Shown here piece after piece: positions 32,421 to 42,160 of a stretch of DNA of 64,000 nucleotides. The DNA is from CAYQQU01 sp964419545. GTDB taxonomy: Bacteria; Bacteroidota; Bacteroidia; Chitinophagales; Saprospiraceae. Where the stretch lies: positions 58,235 to 122,234 of the forward strand of contig CAYQQU010000010.1 of NCBI GenBank assembly GCA_964419545.1, read 5' to 3'. Under the pieces are notes generated by a model. It did not search any database. It saw only the letters and a list, made by a program, of their open reading frames with translations, and was not told the origin of the DNA. Within the stretch, counting starts at the first letter, position 1; the number at the start of each line of letters is the position of its first letter. The translations under genes and the position numbers were made by a program.

Positions 32421-33870
32421 AATTCGACTTCCAGAAATACGGCGTAAACAAAACCAATATAGTAAACAGCTCCAGGCGACCCAGCAACATGAGAAAGGTT
32501 AAAATGAGCTTGACCTCAGAGCTGAGCCAGGCGAAGTTGTCGACGGGCCCGACCTTGCCGATGCCCGGTCCGACATTACCCAGCGAGGTGGCTACGGCGC
32601 CGATCGCCGTGAGGAAGTCGAGCCCGAGAAAGGACAAAGCGATGGACCCCAGCACGAAAAGGATCATGTAGAGCAGCAAAAAGATGATGATGTGGGTCAT
32701 GATCCGCGGCGCGACGACTTCCCCGTTCATCTTCAGCGGCACGATGGCGCGGGGGTGGATGATGCGCTTGAATTCGAGAAAGGAGTTTTTAAAAAACACC
32801 AGGTGGCGCACCAGCTTGATCCCGCCGCTGGTAGAGCCGGCGCAGGCGCCCAGAAACATCAGAATGAAAAAAAACATGGTCAGCCCGCTGGTCCAGCCGG
32901 TATAATCGGCGGATACGAAGCCCGTGGTCGTGACCAGCGAAATGATCATGAAGATGCTGTCCCGAAAGGATTTCTCCAGCGGCAGCTCGGTGGCCTGGTA
33001 GACGGCGAAAGTGACGATGACCGTGAAAACGGCCACCAGGAATAAGTAGGCCCGAAACTCGTCGCTGCGCCAAACCCTGCTGAACTTGCCTTTTAAGGCC
33101 AGGTATATGACCGTATAATTGGTGCCGGCCACGAACATAAAAAAGACGATGGGGTATTGCATAGCAGGCTGATCGAAATGCGCCATACTGGCGTTTTTGG
33201 TGGAAAACCCACCGGTCGCCATGGTCGTAAAAGCGTGGTTGATCGCGTCGTAGAAGGTCATGCCCGCCCCGTAAAGGATCAGCGTCAGCAGGGCGGTCAG
33301 GGAAACGTAGATCAGCCACAGCCGCTTGGCGGTTTCCTGAATGCGGGGGTGAAGCTTGTCGGAAGTCGGCCCCGGCGCTTCGGCGACGAATAGCTCGATG
33401 CCGCCGATGCCCAGCAAGGGGAAGATGGCCACCGTCAGCACGATAATGCCCATACCCCCGATCCACTGGGTGATGCTCCGCCAGTACAGGATGCCGGCGG
33501 GCGCCGCCTCGATGTCGGTTAGCACCGAAGCGCCGGTGGTAGTCATCCCCGAAACGCTCTCGAATAGCGCATCCGGAAAAGCCGGGATCAGGCCGCTGAA
33601 CAGATAGGGCAGGGTGCTCGCCGTGATCATCGCCAGCCACCCCATCGCTACGATGAGGTAGCCTTCCCGCTTTTTGATGGCGCCGCCGCCCGGCCAGCGG
33701 TACAACCATAAGGGCAACCCGGCGCCCAGACAGATGAGGGCGGAATAGATCAAGGCCCGGTGGTCGCCGCTGTCGAAATAAAATGAGAACGGCAGGCCCG
33801 TCAGCATCAAAAAGCCGATGATGAGCAGCAGAACGCCGATGACGCGGAAAATGGGTCGGTAATTGATCAT
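32419..33870 (-). CDS. trkH: TrkH-type potassium uptake protein
   Basis: 483 residues with four membrane-pore-membrane repeats. The pore glycines lie in MTTTGASVLTD, MATGGFSTKN, VTTTGFVSADY and TSLGNVGPG. Length and sequence fit TrkH/KtrB potassium translocating subunits of the inner membrane. It is downstream of trkA with a 48 base gap, and TrkA forms the cytoplasmic gating ring for it. Confidence 0.96.
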   Translation of the reverse strand: MINYRPIFRVIGVLLLIIGFLMLTGLPFSFYFDSGDHRALIYSALICLGAGLPLWLYRWPGGGAIKKREGYLIVAMGWLAMITASTLPYLFSGLIPAFPDALFESVSGMTTTGASVLTDIEAAPAGILYWRSITQWIGGMGIIVLTVAIFPLLGIGGIELFVAEAPGPTSDKLHPRIQETAKRLWLIYVSLTALLTLILYGAGMTFYDAINHAFTTMATGGFSTKNASMAHFDQPAMQYPIVFFMFVAGTNYTVIYLALKGKFSRVWRSDEFRAYLFLVAVFTVIVTFAVYQATELPLEKSFRDSIFMIISLVTTTGFVSADYTGWTSGLTMFFFILMFLGACAGSTSGGIKLVRHLVFFKNSFLEFKRIIHPRAIVPLKMNGEVVAPRIMTHIIIFLLLYMILFVLGSIALSFLGLDFLTAIGAVATSLGNVGPGIGKVGPVDNFAWLSSEVKLILTFLMLLGRLELFTILVLFTPYFWKSN

Positions 33871-33918
33871 TGCGAGGTAGTGCCGGATATTTATGCAATA
33901 GCGGAACGCCCAGATCCG

Positions 33919-35259
33919 TTAGCGGAACAATTGCTCCACCTTGGGAATCGCTTCGGGAAGTGCAAATACAATGACTTTGTCGTCGATCTGCATCTGGAAT
34001 TCTCCGTTGGGGATGAGGCTTTCATTGCCGCGAATGACGCCGCCGACGAGGGCCGTTTTGGGAAAATGCAGGTCTTTGAGGGGCTTGCGGGTCAGCTGGT
34101 TCTTCTTGTGTACTACGAATTCGATGATTTCGGCGTCTACTCCGTGCAGGCTGGTGATGGCTTCGATGCGGCCTTTACGGACGAAGCGGAAGATGTTGTT
34201 GGCGGCGATCAGCTTCTTGTTGATGAGCGTATCGACGCCGATATTTTGCGAAATATGGGTGTATTCCTTGTTCTCCACCAGCGCGATGGTCTTGTAAACG
34301 CCGTGGTTTTTGGCGGTAAGGCTGGCGATGATGTTGGTTTCCGAATTGCGCGTCAGCGCGATGAAGGCGTCCATATTGTCCAGCCCTTCCTCCACCAGCA
34401 GGTCGATATTGCTGGCGTCGCCGTTGATGATCAGCGTCTGGTCCAGCTTCTCCGAAAGGACTTTGCAGCGTTCTTTGACGGCTTCGATCAGCGTGACGTT
34501 GTAGTCGGATTCCAGGACCTTGGCCGTGGCGTACCCCAGGGCCGTTCCGCCGATGATCATGACGTTTTTGACCTTCTTGCGTTTTTTACCTACTATGCCG
34601 GAGATCCGGTCGATATCTTCCTTCCCGGCGAGAAAGTACACGTGATCATTGCGGCGCAGCAAGGTCTCGCCGCGCGGAATGATGGTCTGATGGCCACGAA
34701 GTATGGCTATCGGGAAGAGTTTGAAATCGTACTGCTCCTGGTCGATTTCGCTGAGGGCGCGGTTGACGAGAGGCGAATACTCGTCGATGGTGATGCCCGC
34801 TACGTTGATCTTTCCTTCTTCGAATTCAAAAATATCGGTGAAGTTGCACTGCCGCACCAGGCGCTGGATCTCGGAAGCGGCCAGCTCCTGTGGCGAGATG
34901 AGGGTGTCGACACCCAGCTCGCGGAACACTTCGCGCTGTTCGGGGCTGAGGTTCTGCTGGCTCTCCACGCGCGCAATGGTCTGGCGCGCGCCCATCTTCT
35001 TGGCGAGAATAGCCGTGATCAGATTGGTGTTTTCCGAAGTGGTGACAGCCAGCACCAGCCTGGCGCGGCCGACATCCGCCTGCTGCAGGATATCGATAGA
35101 CGAGGCATCGCCGCGCAGCGGCAGCACGTCCAGATGGGTGGCCGCGTAGTCCAGTACTTCTTGATTGGTGTCGATCAGTACAATGTCCAGGTTTTCAACC
35201 GAGAGTAGTTCTGCCAGATGGAAGCCGACATCCCCGGCTCCTGCGATCACGATTTTCAT
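33919..35259 (-). CDS. trkA: Trk system potassium regulatory protein TrkA
   Basis: 446 residues with two tandem RCK units, each an NAD-binding Rossmann domain plus a TrkA-C domain. First Rossmann loop: MKIVIAGAGDVGFHLAELL, with LIDTN at the strand end. Second: VMIIGGTALGYATAKVL, with LIEAVK. It binds nucleotides and gates the TrkH subunit encoded downstream. Full length for the family. Confidence 0.96.
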   Translation of the reverse strand: MKIVIAGAGDVGFHLAELLSVENLDIVLIDTNQEVLDYAATHLDVLPLRGDASSIDILQQADVGRARLVLAVTTSENTNLITAILAKKMGARQTIARVESQQNLSPEQREVFRELGVDTLISPQELAASEIQRLVRQCNFTDIFEFEEGKINVAGITIDEYSPLVNRALSEIDQEQYDFKLFPIAILRGHQTIIPRGETLLRRNDHVYFLAGKEDIDRISGIVGKKRKKVKNVMIIGGTALGYATAKVLESDYNVTLIEAVKERCKVLSEKLDQTLIINGDASNIDLLVEEGLDNMDAFIALTRNSETNIIASLTAKNHGVYKTIALVENKEYTHISQNIGVDTLINKKLIAANNIFRFVRKGRIEAITSLHGVDAEIIEFVVHKKNQLTRKPLKDLHFPKTALVGGVIRGNESLIPNGEFQMQIDDKVIVFALPEAIPKVEQLFR

Positions 35260-35441
35260 GTTCGAAAGGTTATTGCCGGCGGTGCGCCGGCCTTTCTATT
35301 GCGTTACTTCGGACAATATAAACAAACAAAACCTAAAACAGGAGTCCTTCTCGCCTTGTTCTTTTTACATTGGCGCTTTGCAAATATCCGCCTTACCCCT
35401 CAGATTTGTAAGACCGGTTCCGGAAAAAAAGAATTGACCGT

Positions 35442-35903
35442 ATGAAGATACTAATGGTTTGTCTGGGAAACATCTGCCGCTCTCCGCTGGCCGAAGGGAT
35501 TCTGAAACACAAAGCCCGGGAGCAGGGGCTGGATTGGACGGTGGACTCCGCCGGCACCAGCGCCTGGCACCTCGGCGAACCGCCCGACCCGCGGTCCGTC
35601 GCCGTCGCCCAGGAAAACGGGATCGACATTACCGATCAGCGGGCCCGCCAGATCCGGAAAGCCGACCTGGAAGAATTTGACCTGATCCTGGCCATGGACG
35701 AATCCAACTACCGGGACATCCTGCGGCTGGCGCCCGCCGCCCATTCCTCGAAAGTGAAAATGATCCGCAATTTCGTCGAACCCGGCGCCAATCTCGGCGT
35801 CCCCGATCCCTACTGGGACGATAACGGCTTCGATCGAGTTTTCCTAATGCTCGACCGCGCCTGCGGCCGGCTGATCGAAGCCATCACCCCGGTCGACCGC
35901 TAG
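35442..35903 (+). CDS. Low-molecular-weight protein-tyrosine phosphatase
   Basis: 153 residues. The catalytic P-loop CLGNICRS (Cys7, Arg13) is at the N-terminus and the general acid Asp is in VPDPYWDD near the C-terminus, both as in the LMW-PTP family. Removes phosphate from tyrosine-phosphorylated proteins in the cytoplasm; some members regulate polysaccharide kinases or act on arsenate. Divergent from trkA and convergent with sucA. Confidence 0.95.
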   Translation: MKILMVCLGNICRSPLAEGILKHKAREQGLDWTVDSAGTSAWHLGEPPDPRSVAVAQENGIDITDQRARQIRKADLEEFDLILAMDESNYRDILRLAPAAHSSKVKMIRNFVEPGANLGVPDPYWDDNGFDRVFLMLDRACGRLIEAITPVDR

Positions 35904-36038
35904 TGCTTTGTCCGAAAGGGAAAGGTGATCCCATTTTTGGCCTCGATTCCCGGCTCAACGGATCGCTTTGCTCCCCCCGGTATCGGCAGCCTGTTTTTTG
36001 AATAGTGATCAGTGATCGCCGTGCCTGGAAAAAAGGCC

Positions 36039-38807
36039 TCACCGTTCGCCGAAAGCCCGCAATATGATGTCTTCTTGCTGGTCGTCATGCGCCTTCTTGA
36101 AGCCCGTGGCCGGAGAAGCGCTCGACTTGCGGGCCACGTAGTCCAGATCAACGGTAATGCCGATCTCCTTATTGATGAAAATGGCGTGCATGTACTGCCA
36201 CGCGCCCATATTGGAAGGCTCTTCCTGCACCCAGACGGCCTTGGCGTTGGGATAGCGCTGGAAAACGGCGTTCAGCTGCTTGCCCGGCAACGGATAGAGC
36301 TGCTCTACGCGCACGATGGCGACGTCTTTCCGGTCGTTTTCCTTTTTGTAAGCCATCAGATCGTAGTAGACCTTACCGGTGCATAACAACAACCGCTCGA
36401 CCTTTTTCCCGCTGCGGGGGCCGACGTTGGGGTCGTCGAGGACCTCCTCGAACTTTTTACCCTCCTCGAATTCCGACATATCGGAGATGCATTCCGGGTG
36501 CCGCAGCAGCGACTTGGGCGACATGACTACCAGCGGTTTGCGGAACGGACGCGCCAGCTGCCGGCGCAGCAGATGGAAAAAGTTGGCCGGTGTAGTGACG
36601 TTGGCGACCGTCATGTTGAACTCCGCGCAAGCGTGCAGAAAGCGCTCCAGGCGGGCGCTCGAGTGCTCGGGTCCCTGCCCTTCGTAGCCGTGAGGCAGCA
36701 GCAGCACCAGGCCGCTCATGCGCTGCCACTTGCTTTCGGCCGCAGAGATGTACTGGTCGATGATCACCTGGGCGCCGTTGTAAAAATCACCGAACTGGGC
36801 CTCCCAGAGCACCAGCGTGTCGGGGGTGGCGATAGAGTAGCCGTATTCAAAACCGAGGACGCCGAATTCCGAGAGCAGCGAATTGTAGATCCGAAAGCGG
36901 CCCTGGTTTTCCGACAGGCCTTCCAGCCGGTTTTTTACCTGGAAGGTCTGACTGTCGAAAATCACGGCGTGCCGGTGAGAAAAGGTGCCCCGGCGGACGT
37001 CCTGGCCGCTCATGCGCACGTCATTCCCTTCCATCAGGATACTGCTGTAGGCCGCGAGTTCGCCCAGCGCCCAGTCGAGCTGACCGTTGTCGATCAGCTT
37101 TTGCTTCGATTTGTACATCCGCTTTACCTTCGACAAGGGAGAGAAGCCCTCGGGAACCGACATGAGGTGATTGATGATGTGGTCGAGCTGCGAACGCTTG
37201 ATCCCCGTGGGCGGCGATTCTTCGAAGTCTTTGGGGTCAGTGGTCTTTTTCAGCTTGCGCCAGGCCTGTTCCGGCTGCTGGTATTCGTAGGGCAACGGGT
37301 TTTCCCGCACCTCGTCGAGGCGTTCCTGCAGCAGTTGCCAGAACGACTGTTCCAGCTCGTCGGCCAGGTCTTTTTCGACATAGCCCCGCTCGATGAGCTC
37401 TTTGGAATAGATCTCGCGCGGATCGGGATGCTCGTTGATGATCTCGTACATCTGCGGCTGCGTAAACTTGGGGTCGTCCCCTTCGTTGTGGCCATGCCGC
37501 CGGTAGCAGACCATATCGATAAAGACGTCGCTGTTGAACTCCTGCCGGTAGGCAATGGCGAGCTCGGAAGCGAAGAGAACTGCTTCGGGATCGTCGCCGT
37601 TGACGTGGAAAACGGGGGCGTCCACCACGTTGGCGGCGCCCGTGGAATAGGTCGAAGAACGGGCGTCGTCGAAGTCGGTCGTAAAACCGATCTGGTTATT
37701 GATCACGAAATGGATGGTGCCGCCGGTATAATAGCCGGCCAGCTGGCTCATCTGCACCGTTTCGTACACCACGCCCTGCCCGGCGAGGGCGGCGTCGCCG
37801 TGGATCAGGATCGGCAGGATGCGATCGTAGTCGCTATCGTAGAGGATATCGGCTTTGGCGCGCGAAAATCCTTCCACTACGGGGTCTACCGATTCGAGGT
37901 GTGAAGGGTTGGGCACCAGCTTGAGGTGTATTTTCTTGCCGTTGGGCGTCTCCACCTGCGAGGAAAACCCGAGGTGGTATTTGACGTCGCCGTCGCCGAA
38001 GCTCAGGTCCGGAACGGCCGTTCCTTCAAACTCGTTGAAGATCTGGGCGTAGGTTTTGCCGAGAATATTGGCCAGGACGTTGAGGCGCCCGCGATGAGCC
38101 ATGCCGATCACCACTTCCTCCACTTTATCGTCGGCGGCGGCGTTGATGATGCCGTCGAGCGATACGATGGTGTTTTCACCGCCTTCCAGAGAAAAGCGTT
38201 TCTGTCCGATGTATTTGGTGTGCAAAAAGCGCTCGAAGATCACCGCGCCGTTCAGTTTTTCCAGGATGCGGCGCTTCTTCTCGATGGGGATGTCGTAGTT
38301 GTTGACCGGGTCGTGCGCTTCGATGCGTTCCCGCAGCCACCGGCGCTTGCCGCGGTCGCGGATGTGGTGGTATTCGAACCCGATATTCCCGCAGTAGACG
38401 CTCCGCATGTGGTCGATGATCTGGCGCAGGGTGGCGTTGCGCAGCCCGCATTCCTGCCCTGCCTGAAATAGGGTATCCATGTCGGCGTCCGACAGGCCGA
38501 AATCTTCCAGGTGGAGGTTGGGCTTGCGGTCGCGCCGCTGCCGGATCGGGTTGGTCGTCGACAAGAGGTGGCCGCGGTTGCGGAAGGCTTTGATCAGCGA
38601 CAAGACCTGAAATTCCTTGCTCATCGCTTCGGGAGAAAGCGCCGTGGCGCCCGGCTCGCTATGCCCGTTGGTGGCGTGGGCGTAATCGAAGCCGCGGAAA
38701 AAAGAGCGCCAGCTTTCTTCAACGAGTTGGGGGTCCTGCTGGTATTTTTCGTACATCGAATCGATGTAGGAAGGATGTGCGTTGGCTATGAATGAAAAAT
38801 CACTCAT
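36039..38807 (-). CDS. sucA: 2-oxoglutarate dehydrogenase E1 component
   Basis: 922 residues. N-terminal 2-oxoglutarate dehydrogenase segment (FIANAHPSYIDSMYEKYQQDPQLV), active-site region with IGMAHRGRLNVLANI, the thiamine-diphosphate stretch GDAALAGQGVVYETVQMS to NNQIGFTT, and the transketolase-like C-terminal part (LWEAQFGDFYNGAQVIIDQ). Decarboxylates 2-oxoglutarate in the TCA cycle and transfers the succinyl group to E2. The E2 gene (sucB) is not adjacent; downstream the gene meets the phosphatase head-on. Confidence 0.97.
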   Translation of the reverse strand: MSDFSFIANAHPSYIDSMYEKYQQDPQLVEESWRSFFRGFDYAHATNGHSEPGATALSPEAMSKEFQVLSLIKAFRNRGHLLSTTNPIRQRRDRKPNLHLEDFGLSDADMDTLFQAGQECGLRNATLRQIIDHMRSVYCGNIGFEYHHIRDRGKRRWLRERIEAHDPVNNYDIPIEKKRRILEKLNGAVIFERFLHTKYIGQKRFSLEGGENTIVSLDGIINAAADDKVEEVVIGMAHRGRLNVLANILGKTYAQIFNEFEGTAVPDLSFGDGDVKYHLGFSSQVETPNGKKIHLKLVPNPSHLESVDPVVEGFSRAKADILYDSDYDRILPILIHGDAALAGQGVVYETVQMSQLAGYYTGGTIHFVINNQIGFTTDFDDARSSTYSTGAANVVDAPVFHVNGDDPEAVLFASELAIAYRQEFNSDVFIDMVCYRRHGHNEGDDPKFTQPQMYEIINEHPDPREIYSKELIERGYVEKDLADELEQSFWQLLQERLDEVRENPLPYEYQQPEQAWRKLKKTTDPKDFEESPPTGIKRSQLDHIINHLMSVPEGFSPLSKVKRMYKSKQKLIDNGQLDWALGELAAYSSILMEGNDVRMSGQDVRRGTFSHRHAVIFDSQTFQVKNRLEGLSENQGRFRIYNSLLSEFGVLGFEYGYSIATPDTLVLWEAQFGDFYNGAQVIIDQYISAAESKWQRMSGLVLLLPHGYEGQGPEHSSARLERFLHACAEFNMTVANVTTPANFFHLLRRQLARPFRKPLVVMSPKSLLRHPECISDMSEFEEGKKFEEVLDDPNVGPRSGKKVERLLLCTGKVYYDLMAYKKENDRKDVAIVRVEQLYPLPGKQLNAVFQRYPNAKAVWVQEEPSNMGAWQYMHAIFINKEIGITVDLDYVARKSSASPATGFKKAHDDQQEDIILRAFGER

Positions 38808-38997
38808 CGTTTGTGTCTAGTTTATGGCAGATGGATAACGAAATATTGTTGCGGATGCTAACCGGATTTACAAAATTATGATCCAAGTAAAGCCCCCCTT
38901 GCAATAAATGCAAATTATTTTCGAAAAAATCTGTTGTTGACTTCACGCTGATTACAGCCCGGCCAGACCAAAAGTTGAGGAACCCGCCTCGTCGCCC

Positions 38998-39726
38998 TTA
39001 CCGGTAGCGTCCTCCCAATATAAACGCCCGGCGCCCGCATTGGGTTTGTGCGAAACCGCCCAGGCCGAAATTCATTTCCAGGTAAATGGTGGCCCGGAAA
39101 GGACGGGTATCGAAGTAGTTGTCGTAGTTGGTGTACGGGGCGGGAAAGTTGAACAGCTCGCCGTTCGGGTTGACGAAGTCGTTGAGGGCGTATTCGGCGC
39201 GCAACCCCATCTTCAGCGTCAGCACCCGGGAGCCGGCCAGGAAGCCGCCGAACCCGAAAACGCCCGACAGGTAATTGTCGTGGTAAAAATTGTTGATGTT
39301 GTCGTACCGTTCGCTGCCGTATTCCTGTTCCACTTCCTGCACGGAGCTGAACTTGGCGCCGCCTTCCAGAAAAGGCCCGTTGCCGGTATACAAGCGATAG
39401 AGCAAATACAGGTCGAAGGTTTGCCACTGCACCTCGTTGCGCGTCGGCGTGGTGGTGAAATCGTCCTGGAAGGTCATGTCCTGCTGATGACGGGTAAAAA
39501 TGCCTTCCACGTTCAGACCGTGGTGATCCCCCAGGTTGAGGCCGAGGACGCCCCCCGCCGAGATGGCCGTGTTGAGGCGAAAATCGTGATTGCGGTCGTT
39601 GATAATGTTTTCGTTGTAAAAACCGGTCAAACCATACATCATTTTGCCGCCGGCTTCCAGCCATACCTGGGCTTGGGTGTTCAGGGCCAAAACAAGGCCG
39701 CAGATCAATAGTCCTGTTTTCTTCAT
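38998..39726 (-). CDS. Outer-membrane beta-barrel protein
   Basis: 242 residues with signal peptide MKKTGLLICGLVLALNTQAQ and alternating beta-strand pattern throughout, with aromatic residues at strand ends, ending in IYLEMNFGLGGF. Resembles the small porin-like or PorT-like barrels common in Bacteroidota. Substrate unknown. Transcribed alone. Confidence 0.82.
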   Translation of the reverse strand: MKKTGLLICGLVLALNTQAQVWLEAGGKMMYGLTGFYNENIINDRNHDFRLNTAISAGGVLGLNLGDHHGLNVEGIFTRHQQDMTFQDDFTTTPTRNEVQWQTFDLYLLYRLYTGNGPFLEGGAKFSSVQEVEQEYGSERYDNINNFYHDNYLSGVFGFGGFLAGSRVLTLKMGLRAEYALNDFVNPNGELFNFPAPYTNYDNYFDTRPFRATIYLEMNFGLGGFAQTQCGRRAFILGGRYR

Positions 39727-39847
39727 TAACGCTTTAGTTTATTGGTAAATGTACAGAGCTTTTTTGTTTCCCAACTCCTGATAAGATGCTCAGGCCCGAC
39801 AAAAACGCTGTCCCGCATAAATTCTTTTGAAAAAAACGCCGCCACCG

Positions 39848-39878
39848 TTTTCAAAAAGCCTGAAAAGTAGTACTTTTG
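39848..39878 (+). promoter_or_regulatory. Promoter of rpsT
   Basis: TACTTTTG at 39871-39878 matches the Bacteroidota -7 element TAnnTTTG exactly; a TTTT at 39848-39851 stands in the -33 position 19 bases upstream. The rpsT start lies 35 bases further on. Confidence 0.65.
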
Positions 39879-39913
39879 CATTCCGTTTTTTGGAAACAGA
39901 AGATTTGTATTGT

Positions 39914-40168
39914 ATGGCACACCATAAGTCAGCATTAAAGCGCATTCGTCAGTCGGAAAAACGCCGCCTGCACAATCGTTATTATAAAAAATCCACCCGC
40001 ACGGCGATCAAAAAGCTGCGGGAGATGACCGATAAGGCCGAAGCGGAAAGCTTCCTGCCCAAGGTGATCAGCATGGTCGACCGCCTGGCCAAGCGCGGCA
40101 CCTGGCACAAAAACAAAGCGGGCAACCTCAAAAGCAGCCTCACCCGCCACGTCAACAGCCTCGGATAA
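39914..40168 (+). CDS. rpsT: 30S ribosomal protein S20
   Basis: 84 residues from ATG 39914 (MAHHKSALKRIRQSEKRRLHN). Lys/Arg-rich three-helix protein with ALKRIRQSEKRR at the start and WHKNKAGNLKSSLTRHV at the end, as in bacterial S20, which binds 16S rRNA early in 30S assembly. The longer frame from 39827 is ruled out by the promoter and by the family start. Confidence 0.97.
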   Translation: MAHHKSALKRIRQSEKRRLHNRYYKKSTRTAIKKLREMTDKAEAESFLPKVISMVDRLAKRGTWHKNKAGNLKSSLTRHVNSLG

Positions 40169-40190
40169 GCAAGGGCGCCGGCCCTTCCTG

Positions 40191-40227
40191 AAAGCGCATC
40201 CTGCCGGTAAGCAGGATGCGCTTTTTT
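40191..40227 (+). terminator. Intrinsic terminator of rpsT
   Basis: GCGCATCCTGC and GCAGGATGCGC form a perfect 11 bp stem with a 6 base loop followed by TTTTTT. Confidence 0.95.
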
Positions 40228-40265
40228 GTGTGCACCTCGCCAAACTACAGTTCCCGCCTTTTTGT

Positions 40266-40273
40266 TACCTTTG
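40266..40273 (+). promoter_or_regulatory. -7 element of the paaE promoter
   Basis: TACCTTTG matches TAnnTTTG. The operator palindrome begins three bases later, so a bound repressor would block initiation. No good -33 box. Confidence 0.6.
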
Positions 40274-40275
40274 CA

Positions 40276-40289
40276 AACGAACGTTCATT
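40276..40289. promoter_or_regulatory. TetR-type operator upstream of paaE
   Basis: AACGAACGTTCATT is a near-palindrome (AACGAA..TTCATT). The site at 42073-42086 upstream of paaA reads AACGAATGTTCGTT; 12 of 14 bases agree. The TetR gene encoded between the two sites is the obvious binder. Confidence 0.75.
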
Positions 40290-40327
40290 AGTATCGCGCG
40301 TCATACCGATCAGGAAAGCATCGCATC

Positions 40328-41398
40328 ATGCCTAAATTTCACCAATTACGCGTAGCCGAAATACGGCGGGAAACGGACGACTGCGTCTCCGTCGCCCTCG
40401 AAGTGCCGGCCGCCCTCGCAGCAGACTATCGTTTTCTGCCCGGGCAGTACCTGACCCTGAAACAACAGATCGACGGCGAAGAGGTGCGCCGGACGTACTC
40501 CATCTGCTCGGCGCCGACAGACGAAGAGCTGCGGGTAGCCATCAAACGCGTACCCGGCGGCCGCTTCTCGACCTTCGCCAACGAAAAGCTGCGCGCCGGC
40601 GACGCGCTGGAGGTGATGACGCCCCTGGGCAATTTTACCACTCCGCTCCAGCCCGAGCACGCCAAGCACTACGTGGCTTTCGCGGCCGGCAGCGGCATCA
40701 CGCCGGTGCTCTCGCTGATGAAATCCGTTTTGGCGGTAGAGCCCCGAAGCCGGTTCACCCTGTTCTACGGCAACCGGCGAACCGACAGCATCATCTTCCG
40801 CGAACAGATCGAAGCCCTCAAAAACGTATACCTCCAACGCCTGTCCGTCTACCACGTGCTCAGCCGCGAACATACCGGCAGCGAATGGTTCAGCGGGCGC
40901 ATCGACCAGGAAAAATGCCGGTTCTACTTCGACCGCCTCGTAGAGCCTTCGGAAGTCGACGAGTTTTTCCTCTGCGGGCCCGCGCCCATGATCGAAACGG
41001 TGCAGACCCTGCTGGCGGAGCGCGGCGTGGATAAAAAACGCGTACACCGCGAACTGTTCACCACCGGAGCGACCGCCGTCAAACGCGAAAAGAAAGTACG
41101 CCCGGCCGGCGACCGCGTCGAAGCGAATATCCGCATCCGGCTCGACGGCAACGAGCTTACTTTCCCGCTCTCTTCCGACGGCGCCACCATCCTCGATGCG
41201 GCTCTGGCCGGCGGCGCCGACCTGCCGTTCGCCTGCAAGGGGGGCGTGTGCAGCACCTGCCGCGCCAAACTGCTGGAAGGGGAAGTGGAAATGGACGTCA
41301 ACTACGCGCTGGAAGACGAAGAAGTGGCCGCCGGCTACATCCTCACCTGCCAGTCCCACCCGGTTTCCGACCAGGTCGTAGTCGATTTTGACGCCTGA
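40328..41398 (+). CDS. paaE: Phenylacetyl-CoA epoxidase, reductase subunit PaaE
   Basis: 356 residues. Ferredoxin-reductase-type FAD domain (RRTYSICSAPTDEELRVAIK with the RxYS FAD motif), NAD(P)-binding domain (AAGSGITPVLSLM; FFLCGPAPMIETV) and a C-terminal plant-type 2Fe-2S domain with cluster ligands in CKGGVCSTC and a fourth Cys in ILTCQ. It passes electrons from NADPH to the PaaABC oxygenase that makes the 1,2-epoxide of phenylacetyl-CoA. It is first in the cluster, followed by its likely regulator. Confidence 0.94.
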   Translation: MPKFHQLRVAEIRRETDDCVSVALEVPAALAADYRFLPGQYLTLKQQIDGEEVRRTYSICSAPTDEELRVAIKRVPGGRFSTFANEKLRAGDALEVMTPLGNFTTPLQPEHAKHYVAFAAGSGITPVLSLMKSVLAVEPRSRFTLFYGNRRTDSIIFREQIEALKNVYLQRLSVYHVLSREHTGSEWFSGRIDQEKCRFYFDRLVEPSEVDEFFLCGPAPMIETVQTLLAERGVDKKRVHRELFTTGATAVKREKKVRPAGDRVEANIRIRLDGNELTFPLSSDGATILDAALAGGADLPFACKGGVCSTCRAKLLEGEVEMDVNYALEDEEVAAGYILTCQSHPVSDQVVVDFDA

Positions 41399-41415
41399 TC
41401 AACTGTTTGTGCACC

Positions 41416-41991
41416 ATGGAAGCGACCAAAACGAAAAAGCAAGTCATCCTCGAAGCGGCCGCCCGCTTGTTTCGCGATAAAGGATACTCGGCGACCTCGA
41501 TGCGCGATCTCGCCGAGGCCGTACAGCTGAAAGCACCCAGCCTTTACAACCACATCGGCTCCAAAGAAGAACTCCTGCGCACCATCTGCTTCGAAAACGC
41601 CCGCCGGTACCAGATGGGCATGGCCGAAGTAGAGCGTAAAAAAGCACCTGCCCCGGAACAGCTCGAAGCCCTGATCCGCCTGCATATCCGCATCGCCGCC
41701 GAAGACGTCACCTCCGTCACCGCTTTCAATGACGAATGGCGACACCTCAGCGAACCGCACCTCTCGGAATTCAAAGCGATGCGCCGCGATTACGAAGAGC
41801 GGTTCCGGCACATCATCGAAGCAGGGATCGCCGCCGGCGCCTTCCGGGACGTACACCCCCAGCTGACCCTCTACACCATTTTTTCCGCTATCCGCTGGCT
41901 GTACGATTGGTTCAAACCGGGCCGCGAACTTACGCTGGCTGTCGTGGAAGATGAACTGGTCCGGCTGATCCTCCGGGGTATCGTGCGGTAA
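41416..41991 (+). CDS. TetR-family transcriptional regulator of the paa cluster
   Basis: 191 residues from ATG 41416. N-terminal helix-turn-helix (ILEAAARLFRDKGYSATSMRDLAEAVQLKAPSLYNHIGSKEEL split over two helices), as in TetR proteins, and a helical C-terminal ligand pocket. Located between paaE and paaA, each of which has a matching palindromic operator upstream, so it most likely represses both and is released by phenylacetyl-CoA or a related thioester, as PaaR is. The ligand is inferred from family and context. Confidence 0.92.
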   Translation: MEATKTKKQVILEAAARLFRDKGYSATSMRDLAEAVQLKAPSLYNHIGSKEELLRTICFENARRYQMGMAEVERKKAPAPEQLEALIRLHIRIAAEDVTSVTAFNDEWRHLSEPHLSEFKAMRRDYEERFRHIIEAGIAAGAFRDVHPQLTLYTIFSAIRWLYDWFKPGRELTLAVVEDELVRLILRGIVR

Positions 41992-42072
41992 ACGAACGCC
42001 TGGCTGCGCGCACCGGTGGTTTTCAGAATAAGAGCGGGAAAATTCCTCGGACTTGCCCCGGAAAACAATACG

Positions 42073-42086
42073 AACGAATGTTCGTT
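42073..42086. promoter_or_regulatory. TetR-type operator upstream of paaA
   Basis: AACGAATGTTCGTT, a perfect palindrome except for the two central bases. It lies 14 bases before the -7 element of paaA, over the -33 region. Confidence 0.8.
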
Positions 42087-42100
42087 TTTATAAAAAATCG

Positions 42101-42108
42101 TAACTTTG
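42101..42108 (+). promoter_or_regulatory. -7 element of the paaA promoter
   Basis: TAACTTTG matches TAnnTTTG exactly; paaA starts 52 bases later at 42161. The -33 region is covered by the operator. Confidence 0.65.
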
Positions 42109-42160
42109 TATGGCTTCCCGGCTATTTTGCCGGGCCGTTCAGATAAAAGGTGTTCGCAAC